NCBI GenBank assembly: GCA_934591845.1 | Contig: CAKTPO010000025.1 | Coordinates: forward strand, 1-31,902 | Origin: an uncultured Oscillospiraceae bacterium | GTDB taxonomy: Bacteria > Bacillota > Clostridia > Oscillospirales > Oscillospiraceae | Reading direction: 5' to 3' | DNA length: 31,902 bases | In this document: in pieces, positions 22,527-30,132 of the stretch | Layout of the letters: each line of letters begins with the position of its first letter | Numbering within the stretch: the first letter of the stretch is position 1 | Notes under the pieces: generated by a model | Told to the model about the DNA's origin: nothing | Seen by the model: only the letters and a program-made list of their open reading frames with translations | Database searches by the model: none | Position numbers and translations under genes: made by a program

Positions 22527-24395
22527 ATGACTAAAATCACTCTTTTGGGGGAACTGCCCCAGAACGCCCTGGAAGCCCTGAAAATCCTGCGGGAGGACCT
22601 GGGCTTTGAAGTAGACTCCGGGGGTTTCCCCGTCACCTGCCGCCGGGGGGAAAAACTGCAAGTACACTCGGATGGAAAACAGGTAGAACTGACCTGGTCC
22701 CGGCCTGTGGAGCTTTACAGAGGGCTGAGCCTGATCCCCCAGCCCTTGAAGCCAATCGACATCTGCCAAAAGGCGGGCTTTCAGGAAGTGGGACCTATGT
22801 TCGACTGTTCCCGGAACGCCGTACTGACCCCGGAGACCATGCGGTTTTTCCTGCGGAAAATGGCCCTCATGGGCCTGAACCTGGGCATGCTCTACACGGA
22901 AGATACCTACGAGGTGCCGGAGCAGCCCTTTTTCGGCTACAAGCGGGGCCGGTATACCGCCCAGGAATTAAAGGCCCTGGACGATTACGCCTTTACCCTG
23001 GGTATTGAGCTGTGCCCCTGCATCCAGACCCTGGGCCATCTGCGGGAGGTGCTGCGCTGGCCCGGCTTCCAGAAGTATAAAGACAATGACGAGGTGCTGC
23101 TGGCAGACAGTGCGGAAACCTATGTGCTGTTGGAGCAGATGATCCGGGCCGCCACTGCCCCCTACCGCTCCAAGAAAATCCACCTGGGCATGGACGAGGC
23201 CTTCGGCGTGGGCCTTGGAAAGCATTTGCAGACATATGGCTATGAGGACCCCCACGCCATTATGGGCCGACACCTGAAACGGGTGCTGGACATTACGGAA
23301 AAGCTGGGTCTGGATGCCATGATGTGGAGCGACATGTACTTCCAGTTGGAGGGCAACGGCTATTATGAGTCCGGCGAACCCACCCAGGCCGCCAAAGATG
23401 CGGTAGACCCCCGGGCCACCCTGGTCTATTGGGACTATTACCACGATGACGCGGCATTTTATGAAGATATGCTGCGCAAGCATAAGCTGCTCTCCCCCAA
23501 GACCGCCTTTGCAGGAGGCCTGTGGAACTGGACCGGCCCGGCCATCGATTACCCCGTGGCCATTGCCAACACCGTCCCGGCCCTGGAAGCCGCCAGAACA
23601 TACGGGGTGCAGACCGTCCTTGCCACCATGTGGGGGGACGACGGCGCGGAGTCCAATCTGCTCTCCGCCCTGTTGGGGCTGCAGCTCTACGGGGAGCTGA
23701 CCTATGCCGAGCACTACGACGAAGCCGTCCTCCACGGCCGCTTTGCCCGGTGCTGTGGGGCCAGCGCCCAGGCCTTCCTGGACATTAGCCTTTTAAACAC
23801 CGTCCCCGGCATTGTCTCCACTACCCAGTACCCCAGCAATTTCCTGAAAATCATGCTCTACCAGGACCCCCTGGTTCAGCTGTTTGAGGAGGACACCAAG
23901 GATTTGGACATGTCCGGGCACTATGCCGCCCTGGTGGGCCTTTACGCCCGCCACGCCCGGGAAAACCCCAATTACGCCCTGCTCTTTGACTTCTTCGCCG
24001 CCCTGGCCCAGACCCTGGCCATGAAGTGCCGCTGGCACGAAAAGGCCGCCCAGGCCGTCCGCTCCGGGGACCGGGATACCGCCCTGGCCCTGGCCCAGGA
24101 CATTGCCCCTACGGTGGAGGCCCTGGAAACCCTGCGCATTACCTGGCGCAACCTCTGGGAAAGCACCAACCGGCCCCAGGGCTTCGAGGTTCTGGATGGC
24201 CGCATGGGTGCCATCCGGGCAAGACTCACCACCGCCGGAGAAAAAATGTCCGACTTCGCCCAGGGTCTCCGTCAGGACATCCCCGAGCTCACCGAGCGGA
24301 CCCTCCCTTACCGCCGCAACCCGGACAACTCCTTCCAGTGGACCAACACCATGTGGGAAATCACCACCGCCAGCAAAATCGATTTCATCATCTGA
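22527..24395 (+). CDS. Glycoside hydrolase family 20 beta-N-acetylhexosaminidase
   Basis: This enzyme removes terminal beta-linked GlcNAc or GalNAc using the substrate's acetamido group. The 622-residue protein has the GH20 barrel from about 85 to 400. It includes MALMGLNLGMLYTEDTYEVP, the IQTLGHL strand and the catalytic Asp-Glu pair in KIHLGMDEAFGVG (Asp223, Glu224). A helical C-terminal region follows (about 440-620). There is no signal peptide, as in the cytoplasmic exo-hexosaminidases of gut Firmicutes and streptococci. AGGAGGA precedes ATG 22527. It is the last gene of the sugar operon and points to a GlcNAc- or GalNAc-containing oligosaccharide, perhaps from mucin or milk glycans, as the transported substrate. 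Confidence 0.9.
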   Translation: MTKITLLGELPQNALEALKILREDLGFEVDSGGFPVTCRRGEKLQVHSDGKQVELTWSRPVELYRGLSLIPQPLKPIDICQKAGFQEVGPMFDCSRNAVLTPETMRFFLRKMALMGLNLGMLYTEDTYEVPEQPFFGYKRGRYTAQELKALDDYAFTLGIELCPCIQTLGHLREVLRWPGFQKYKDNDEVLLADSAETYVLLEQMIRAATAPYRSKKIHLGMDEAFGVGLGKHLQTYGYEDPHAIMGRHLKRVLDITEKLGLDAMMWSDMYFQLEGNGYYESGEPTQAAKDAVDPRATLVYWDYYHDDAAFYEDMLRKHKLLSPKTAFAGGLWNWTGPAIDYPVAIANTVPALEAARTYGVQTVLATMWGDDGAESNLLSALLGLQLYGELTYAEHYDEAVLHGRFARCCGASAQAFLDISLLNTVPGIVSTTQYPSNFLKIMLYQDPLVQLFEEDTKDLDMSGHYAALVGLYARHARENPNYALLFDFFAALAQTLAMKCRWHEKAAQAVRSGDRDTALALAQDIAPTVEALETLRITWRNLWESTNRPQGFEVLDGRMGAIRARLTTAGEKMSDFAQGLRQDIPELTERTLPYRRNPDNSFQWTNTMWEITTASKIDFII

Positions 24396-24398
24396 CCG

Positions 24399-24428
24399 AA
24401 AAAGCTTCCCTGACCGGGGAAGCTTTTT
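24399..24428 (+). terminator. Intrinsic terminator of the sugar operon
   Basis: A 12-bp stem pairs AAAAAGCTTCCC with GGGAAGCTTTTT across a 6-nt loop, 3 nt after the stop codon. The stem resembles hairpin II of the repeat module, and a repeat array starts 2 nt after its last T. Confidence 0.9.
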
Positions 24429-24592
24429 CAGTTGACAGTGAACAGTTGACAGTTGACAGTTGACAGTTATTGGGGCGACCAACGTTGTTTATTTGTATCC
24501 GTCCGTTAAAGTCCGTAGGGAACGGCCTATGTGCCGTTCCGGGGCGTGGTGAATATAACCCGTGCGGATAAAACAAAACCGCCCCCCGATGA

Positions 24593-24712
24593 TGTCATTC
24601 CGAGCGAACGGTAGTGAGTCGAGGAATCTTCCCAAGTGGCAGATTTTACCTTGTGTTGGTACATTTCTGCCACGTGGTGGATTCCTCCACTCCGCTTGCG
24701 GTCGGAATGACA
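24593..24712. repeat. Large inverted repeat module, copy 6
   Basis: The inner stem GTGGCAGA (24636-24643) / TCTGCCAC (24666-24673) pairs fully. It differs from copy 1 by a compensated base pair. Confidence 0.75.
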
Positions 24713-24907
24713 CAATGGGGGGACGTTTCTGTTTTTCATCGGTAACGGTTCCGTCCTTTCACGTGCGGAACGGCACATAGGCCGTTCCCTACGGTTTCGC
24801 TGAAAGGCGGTCGTTTTCAACCGGGGGCTTCTAAGGACGGGGGTGTATGGAGTTACGTATTTACGGATTCGCCTATTGTTTCCAGAATGTTTCACGCTGC
24901 CCCGCTG

Positions 24908-24955
24908 CCTCATCAGTCAGGGCTACGCCCTGCCAGCTTCCCGGTTGGGGAAGCT
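24908..24955 (+). repeat. Double-hairpin module, copy 6
   Basis: Hairpin I is CAGGGC / GCCCTG. Hairpin II, AGCTTCCC with GGGGAAGCT, has one pair fewer than elsewhere and a GGTT turn, and is followed by TTTTGTGCC. Confidence 0.7.
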
Positions 24956-25137
24956 TTTGTGCCGTGCTTTGGGGTGGCTATTTTTTGCGGGAACTGGTTC
25001 CGTCCTTCTACGTGCGGAACGGCACATAGGCCGTTCCCTACATACTTTAACGAATGGGGCGAGATGAACAACGTTGGTTGCTCCAATAATTGTCAATTGT
25101 CCATTGTCAATTCAGAAAAACTGTCCACTGTCCACTG

Positions 25138-26025
25138 TCAACTCTCCACGACTCTCGCTCCCTGGAATTCCACGTGCAGGGGCAAAATCTGCCAATTGTG
25201 TTGGGTGTTCTGGTGGAGTTTCCGGCTGAGTTTTTGGGACAGATCCGGGTCACGGGTCATGCACAGCAGGGTGGGGCCTGCGCCGGAGAGGCAGAAGGCG
25301 GCGCCGGTGGTGCGGATCAGGGCTTCGATGGTTTCGTAGTCCGGGATGAGCTTCTTCCGGTAGTTCTGGTGAAGCCTGTCCTGCATGGCGGTGCGCAGCA
25401 ATTTTTCGTCTCCCAGTTCCAGGGCTTTCAGCACCATGGCACCGTGGGAAATGTTGTAAATGGCATCGGCCCGGGAGACCTGTTCCGGCAGTACGGAACG
25501 GGCCAGGCTGGTGGAGAGGTTGAAATCCGGAATCAGGGCTAAAAATTCCCAGCCGGGGTGCAGGGGGAAACTGACGGTAACGGGCAGACCGTTATCCACC
25601 ATGGAGGCCGTCAGGCCGCCGTAAAAGGCCGGGGCCAGGTTGTCCGGGTGGCCCTCCATGGCGTTGGTGATGTTCAGCAGTCCCTGGGTGCTGAGCTTGT
25701 TGCCCCGAAGCACATTGGCCCCCATGGCGCCCGCTACCAAAAGTGCCGCAGAGGAACCCAGGCCCCGGCAAATGGGGATGTGGGCATCGATGTGGATCTT
25801 GACCCCCCGGATCTCCTCACTGAGGGAGGCCAGCACCGCACAGTAGGCGGTATAGGCCAGATTGTCCGGCCCTTGATAGGCCTCGTCGCAGCCGGTGATC
25901 TCCAGACCGGACTCCGTTTCCTCAAAGGTCACATCGGTATACAGGCTCAAAGCGCAGCCAAAGGCATCAAAGCCCGGGCCCAAATTGGCGGTGGTGGCGG
26001 GGACACGGATGGTTACTCGATTCAT
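25138..26025 (-). CDS. thrB: Homoserine kinase
   Basis: It phosphorylates homoserine with ATP, the fourth step of threonine synthesis, in the cytoplasm. The 295-residue GHMP-family protein has PATTANLGPGFDAFG at the N-terminus, the ATP-binding PICRGLGSSAA (84-94) and the C-terminal LSGAGPTLL. AAGGAG precedes its ATG, 21 nt after thrC, so the two form a unit. The odd part is the 3' end: the TGA stop lies inside the last 7-bp repeat of cluster 4, so the repeat appears to define the final bases of the gene. No terminator is visible downstream. Confidence 0.96.
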   Translation of the reverse strand: MNRVTIRVPATTANLGPGFDAFGCALSLYTDVTFEETESGLEITGCDEAYQGPDNLAYTAYCAVLASLSEEIRGVKIHIDAHIPICRGLGSSAALLVAGAMGANVLRGNKLSTQGLLNITNAMEGHPDNLAPAFYGGLTASMVDNGLPVTVSFPLHPGWEFLALIPDFNLSTSLARSVLPEQVSRADAIYNISHGAMVLKALELGDEKLLRTAMQDRLHQNYRKKLIPDYETIEALIRTTGAAFCLSGAGPTLLCMTRDPDLSQKLSRKLHQNTQHNWQILPLHVEFQGARVVES

Positions 26026-26046
26026 GTTTTCCTCTCCTTATTTCTA

Positions 26047-27480
26047 TTACTGACGGAGTACAAAGTCCAGCATGCCCTCCTTGGGAATCACCTGGGTGTG
26101 CCGCTCCGGCTTGCCCCGGAGAGAACGGAGGTTCTGGGGGATGGGTACCCCGGTGATGGTGCAGAGCCTGTCCATCCGTTCAAATTCGCTGCCGCTTACA
26201 TCCCCGCCGATGGCAGAGAGCACAGCAGAGGAGAATTTATAGGGGGAGGCGGTGGAAAGCACCACCATGGGGGCGTTCCCCCGGTGGGTTTCTGCCACGG
26301 CCCAGGCACAGGCGGTATGGGGGTCCATGAGGTAGTTATAAGATGTATAGACCCTGCCGATGGCCTTTTTGGCCTGCGCATCGTCACAGCACCCGGCACC
26401 GAATTCCTGTCGGATGGCGGCCAGCAGCTCCTCCGGCGCCTGGTAGAAGCCCTTCTGGGACAGATCCCGCATCAAAGAAGCCACCAAAGCCGGATCTCCG
26501 GAGAGTAGATACAAAAGCCGCTCCAAATTGGAGGACACCAGAATGTCCATGGAGGGGGAGGTGGTTTTGAGCAGTGGCCGCCGCCGGTCATACCGGCCTG
26601 TGGTGAGGAACTCCGTCAGTACATTGTTGGCATTGGAGGCGCAGATCAGCCGCCCCACCGGCAGCCCCAGCTTCTTGGCAAAGTACCCTGCCAGAATGTC
26701 TCCAAAGTTTCCGGTGGGCACGCAGAAATCCACCGGGTCGCCCAGGGCGATGACCTTCCGGGCCAACAGGTCTGCGTAGCAGCGGAAATAATACATGATC
26801 TGGGGAGCCAACCGCCCAATATTAATGGAGTTGGCGGAGGAGAGCAGGAAGGGCAGCTCCTTTCCCTGACAAGCGGTGAAAATCTGCTTCACCCCGGTCT
26901 GGGCATCGTCAAAGTTTCCTTCCACGGCGCAGACGGAGACGTTGCCCCCCTCCTGGGTCACCATCTGGGCCCGCTGGACCTGGGAAACGCCCCCCTGGGG
27001 GTAAAACACCTGAATGCGGACTCCTGGTACATCCTGGAAGCCCACCAGTGCCGCCTTGCCCGTATCCCCGGAGGTGGCGGTGAGAATGCGGATCTCCTTG
27101 GTAATGCCCTTTTCCTCCTTGGCGGCGGTGAGCAGCTGGGGCAGCATGGACAGGGCCACGTCCTTAAAAGCGGAAGTGGGGCCCCGGAACAGCTCCAGCA
27201 CCTGGAAAGGGCCAACGGACACCGTGGGGGTCAGATCCTCTGTTTCAAACTTCCCGGTGTAGGCCCGGCGCACCAGGGCTTCCATTCCGGGAATGTCCGG
27301 CAGCAGGGCCGAGAGAATGGCGGTGGACATCTGCTGGCTGGTGCCTTTCAGACAGGCTTTCCAGTCAAAGGCCGGGAAGACCCTGGGCATATACAGCCCC
27401 CCGTCCGGGGCCAGTCCGGAAAGCACCGCCTGGGCGCTGTCAACGGCGGGACAACCGCCTCTGGTAGAAATATAATCCAT
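26047..27480 (-). CDS. thrC: Threonine synthase
   Basis: This enzyme converts O-phosphohomoserine to threonine with pyridoxal phosphate in the cytoplasm. The 477-residue protein has an N-terminal MDYISTRGG and the cofactor lysine in PTSAFKD (Lys106). It also has ATSGDTGKAALVGF and the phosphate-binding PTGNFGDILAGYFAKKLGLP, as in the longer, E. coli/yeast-like class. AGGAGGT precedes ATG 27480; an open frame continues upstream but has no matching site and covers the promoter region. It is the first gene of the minus-strand thrC-thrB unit, divergent from hom. Confidence 0.96.
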   Translation of the reverse strand: MDYISTRGGCPAVDSAQAVLSGLAPDGGLYMPRVFPAFDWKACLKGTSQQMSTAILSALLPDIPGMEALVRRAYTGKFETEDLTPTVSVGPFQVLELFRGPTSAFKDVALSMLPQLLTAAKEEKGITKEIRILTATSGDTGKAALVGFQDVPGVRIQVFYPQGGVSQVQRAQMVTQEGGNVSVCAVEGNFDDAQTGVKQIFTACQGKELPFLLSSANSINIGRLAPQIMYYFRCYADLLARKVIALGDPVDFCVPTGNFGDILAGYFAKKLGLPVGRLICASNANNVLTEFLTTGRYDRRRPLLKTTSPSMDILVSSNLERLLYLLSGDPALVASLMRDLSQKGFYQAPEELLAAIRQEFGAGCCDDAQAKKAIGRVYTSYNYLMDPHTACAWAVAETHRGNAPMVVLSTASPYKFSSAVLSAIGGDVSGSEFERMDRLCTITGVPIPQNLRSLRGKPERHTQVIPKEGMLDFVLRQ

Positions 27481-27533
27481 ATTGATACCTCCTGTAAGGG
27501 TGAAATGCACAAAGAACCAAGGGTTTGACGGGA

Positions 27534-27559
27534 TGCAATTGCGGTTTGTTTCAATTGCA
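27534..27559. promoter_or_regulatory. Palindromic candidate operator between thrC and hom
   Basis: TGCAATTG (27534-27541) and CAATTGCA (27552-27559) form a perfect inverted repeat with a 10-bp centre. The right arm overlaps the -35 box of the hom promoter. The centre-to-centre distance of 18 bp suits a dimeric helix-turn-helix repressor. No regulator gene for it is in the window. Confidence 0.55.
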
Positions 27560-27583
27560 TTTTCGGTAAGCATATGATATACT
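27555..27583 (+). promoter_or_regulatory. Promoter of the hom-lysC-asd operon
   Basis: The -35 is TTGCAT (27555-27560), the spacer 17 nt and the -10 TATACT (27578-27583). The leader is about 60 nt, too short for a T-box or lysine riboswitch. Confidence 0.7.
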
Positions 27584-27652
27584 GACAAGTACAAAAAAGC
27601 AAGTGTTTTTCCCATAGATACAACTGTAAGACAGACAGAACGGAGTGAGAAC

Positions 27653-28774
27653 ATGCGGATCGGACTATTGGGCTTCGGCACCGTTGGAAAGGGCGTATAT
27701 GATATTGTGGCGGGCCGGGAGGATATGTGCGTGGCCAAGGTGCTGTGCCGCCGGGATCTGGAACTGGCAGATGCCGGAGTGACCCACCGTTTTGAGGACA
27801 TTTTGGAAGACCCTACCATCGATACGGTGGTGGAGGCCATGGGCGGCATTCATCCGGCCTATGACTATGTCAAAAAGGCCATTCTGGCGGGGAAAAACGT
27901 GGCTACCGCCAACAAGGCCCTGATCGCCACCTGCTATGACGAGCTGATCCCTCTGGCCAGAGAAAACAAGGTGTGTCTGCGGTGTACCGCCTCTGTAGGC
28001 GGGGGCATCGGCTGGCTCAGCGAGCTGGAACGGGCCCGGCGCATTGAACCCATCTCCTATGTAGGGGGCATTATGAACGGCACCTGCAACTATATTCTGG
28101 ACTCCATGACCCGTTTGGGCCTGGGCTACAGCCAGGCTCTCCGGCAGGCCCAGGCTTTGGGCTATGCCGAGGCAGACCCCACCACGGATGTGGAGGGCCT
28201 GGACACCTGGCACAAGCTGATCATCTCTGCCAATGTGGGCTTTGGGGTCAGTCTGGATGTTTCCGGCGTTCCCGTGGCGGGTATTTCCCGGATCGGGGCA
28301 GAGGACGTGGCGAATTTCAGCGCCAACGGCCTGGTGTGCAAGCTGGCAGCCACCGCCCGGTGCGATTCCGGCATTTACAGTGCCTATGTCCAGCCCACCC
28401 TCTACAGCCTGGGCAGTCCCCAGGCGGCGGTGCCGGAAAATTACAATCTCATCACCCTGGAGGGACAGGTCTCCGGCCGTCAGAGCTTCTTCGGCCAGGG
28501 GGCCGGACGGTACCCCACCGCATACAATGTGGTACAGGACTGCGTGGATTTCCAAAAGGGCCGGGGCTTCTACACGGAGCCGGGTCCCAAGGTGGAGGCC
28601 GACAACAGCCTGAAGCTCCGCTACTATGTCCGCATTGCTCAGGAGGACGCCTGGCTGCGGCAGAATACGGAAAAGCATTGGGCCGGGGCGGTGGTGACGG
28701 TGCCTGTAGAGGTTTCCGTCATGCACCAGTGGCTGAAAGCCCACCCGGAGGCCTTTATGGCGGCCTTCGCCTGA
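27653..28774 (+). CDS. hom: Homoserine dehydrogenase
   Basis: It reduces aspartate semialdehyde to homoserine with NAD(P)H, the branch step to threonine and methionine. The 373-residue protein has the nucleotide-binding LLGFGTVGKGV (5-15), ATANKAL (Lys88), VGGIMNGTCNYIL and the catalytic ADPTTDVEGLDTWHKL (Asp184, Lys188). It lacks the C-terminal ACT domain found in many Gram-positive homologues of about 430 residues, so threonine may not inhibit it in the usual way. GGAGTGA precedes the ATG. It is first in the operon; lysC starts 24 nt later. Confidence 0.95.
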   Translation: MRIGLLGFGTVGKGVYDIVAGREDMCVAKVLCRRDLELADAGVTHRFEDILEDPTIDTVVEAMGGIHPAYDYVKKAILAGKNVATANKALIATCYDELIPLARENKVCLRCTASVGGGIGWLSELERARRIEPISYVGGIMNGTCNYILDSMTRLGLGYSQALRQAQALGYAEADPTTDVEGLDTWHKLIISANVGFGVSLDVSGVPVAGISRIGAEDVANFSANGLVCKLAATARCDSGIYSAYVQPTLYSLGSPQAAVPENYNLITLEGQVSGRQSFFGQGAGRYPTAYNVVQDCVDFQKGRGFYTEPGPKVEADNSLKLRYYVRIAQEDAWLRQNTEKHWAGAVVTVPVEVSVMHQWLKAHPEAFMAAFA

Positions 28775-28798
28775 GAATCCTTGAAGGAAGGGAAGCAT

Positions 28799-30112
28799 AT
28801 GAAAGTAGTGAAATTCGGCGGCTCCTCCATGGCGGATGCCGGTCAGTACCGAAAAATACGGGAGATTCTTCTGGCAGACCCGGAACGCCGGGTGGTGGTG
28901 GTCTCCGCCGCCGGAAAGCGGAACAAGCAGGATCACAAGATTACAGACCTATTATACCTGTGCTACGCCCACACCCAGTACGGGGTGGATTGCTCCGGGG
29001 TTTTTGAAATGATCACTTCCCGCTACCGGGACATTGCCCGGGAGCTGGGGTTGCAGCTGGACTTGGAGCCGGAGTTTGCGGACTTAAAAGCCCGGCTGGA
29101 CAGCAAGACCGTGACCCAGGACGAGGTGGCCAGCCGGGGCGAATATTTCTCCGCCCGGCTGATGGCGGATTTCCTGGGCTTCAAGTTCGTGGATGCGGCG
29201 GACTGGGTCAAGTTCCGCTTTGACGGCTCCGTGGACCAGGAGAGTACCTACGAGGCCCTGCGCAACCAGGTTGACGGCCCCGGTGTGGTGATTCCGGGAT
29301 TCTATGGCCAGCTGCCGGACGGGAAGATCAAAACCTTTACCCGAGGCGGCAGCGACATCACCGGCGCTTTGGCGGCGGCGGCTCTGGACGCGGATGTCTA
29401 CGAAAACTGGACAGACGTTTCCGGCATCCTTATGGCAGACCCCCGGATCGTGGAAAACCCCCAGACCATTCCGGAGGTGACCTATGACGAACTGCGGGAG
29501 CTGAGCTATTCCGGCGCCCAGGTCCTCCACGAGGGCACCATTTTCCCGGTGCGGGAAAAGAAGATCCCTCTGAACATCCGCAATACCAACGACCCCCAAG
29601 ATCCGGGTACCATGATCCGGGAACGGTTCGAGGGGGATTCAGACCCCCATCGGTTCATCACCGGCATCACCGGCAAAAAGGACTTTACCATCATCGCCCT
29701 GACCAAGCGGGGCATGAGCAACCAGGTGGGGGTGCTGCGGCGGGTGCTGTCCGTATTGGAGCGGCACAACCTGTCCGTAGACTATGTACCCAACGGCATT
29801 GACAATGTTTCCGTGGTGCTGTCCACCGAGGATGTGGCCCCCTGCCTTTACGCGGTACTGGGGGAAATCCAAAAGGAAGTGGAGCCGGACAGCCTGACGG
29901 TTCACGACCAGATCGCCGTGGTAGCCGCCGTGGGCCGGAAAATGGCCTACCGTCCCGGCATTTCCGGCCAGATTTTCGCCGCCCTGGGCCAGGCGGGCAT
30001 CAACATCCGCATGATCAACCAGGGCCCCGATGAGCTGAACATCATCTTCGGCGTTGACAACCGGGATTTCTCCCAGGCCATCCGGGTGCTGTACAACAGC
30101 TTCGTAAAGTAA
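28799..30112 (+). CDS. lysC: Aspartokinase
   Basis: It phosphorylates aspartate with ATP, the entry step for lysine, threonine and methionine. The 437-residue monofunctional enzyme has VKFGGSSM (4-11), the kinase motif FTRGGSDITGA (180-190) and two C-terminal ACT domains (about 295-365 and 371-437) that in this family bind lysine and/or threonine for feedback control. AAGGAAGGGAAG precedes ATG 28799; an in-frame TTG at 28781 is less likely. Being cotranscribed with hom and asd makes it the aspartokinase of the threonine branch here. Confidence 0.95.
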   Translation: MKVVKFGGSSMADAGQYRKIREILLADPERRVVVVSAAGKRNKQDHKITDLLYLCYAHTQYGVDCSGVFEMITSRYRDIARELGLQLDLEPEFADLKARLDSKTVTQDEVASRGEYFSARLMADFLGFKFVDAADWVKFRFDGSVDQESTYEALRNQVDGPGVVIPGFYGQLPDGKIKTFTRGGSDITGALAAAALDADVYENWTDVSGILMADPRIVENPQTIPEVTYDELRELSYSGAQVLHEGTIFPVREKKIPLNIRNTNDPQDPGTMIRERFEGDSDPHRFITGITGKKDFTIIALTKRGMSNQVGVLRRVLSVLERHNLSVDYVPNGIDNVSVVLSTEDVAPCLYAVLGEIQKEVEPDSLTVHDQIAVVAAVGRKMAYRPGISGQIFAALGQAGINIRMINQGPDELNIIFGVDNRDFSQAIRVLYNSFVK

Positions 30113-30132
30113 ACAGAATAGGAGGCAATATG

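Larger units (their letters stand above)
24430..25142 (+). repeat. Repeat cluster 4: composite intergenic element between converging genes
   Basis: The left array (24430-24469) begins at the operon terminator. Then come 22-bp hairpins (24519-24540, 24767-24788, 25016-25037), the large inverted repeat (24593-24712), the double-hairpin module (24908-24955) and the right arrays (25088-25142). The last array includes the stop codon of thrB (25138-25140). There is no gene in between; the short open frames only translate the repeats. Confidence 0.88.

Noticed and set aside
27584..27652. Search for a T-box or lysine riboswitch before hom
   Set aside because: The leader is about 60 nt and has none of the conserved blocks; it is too short for either.
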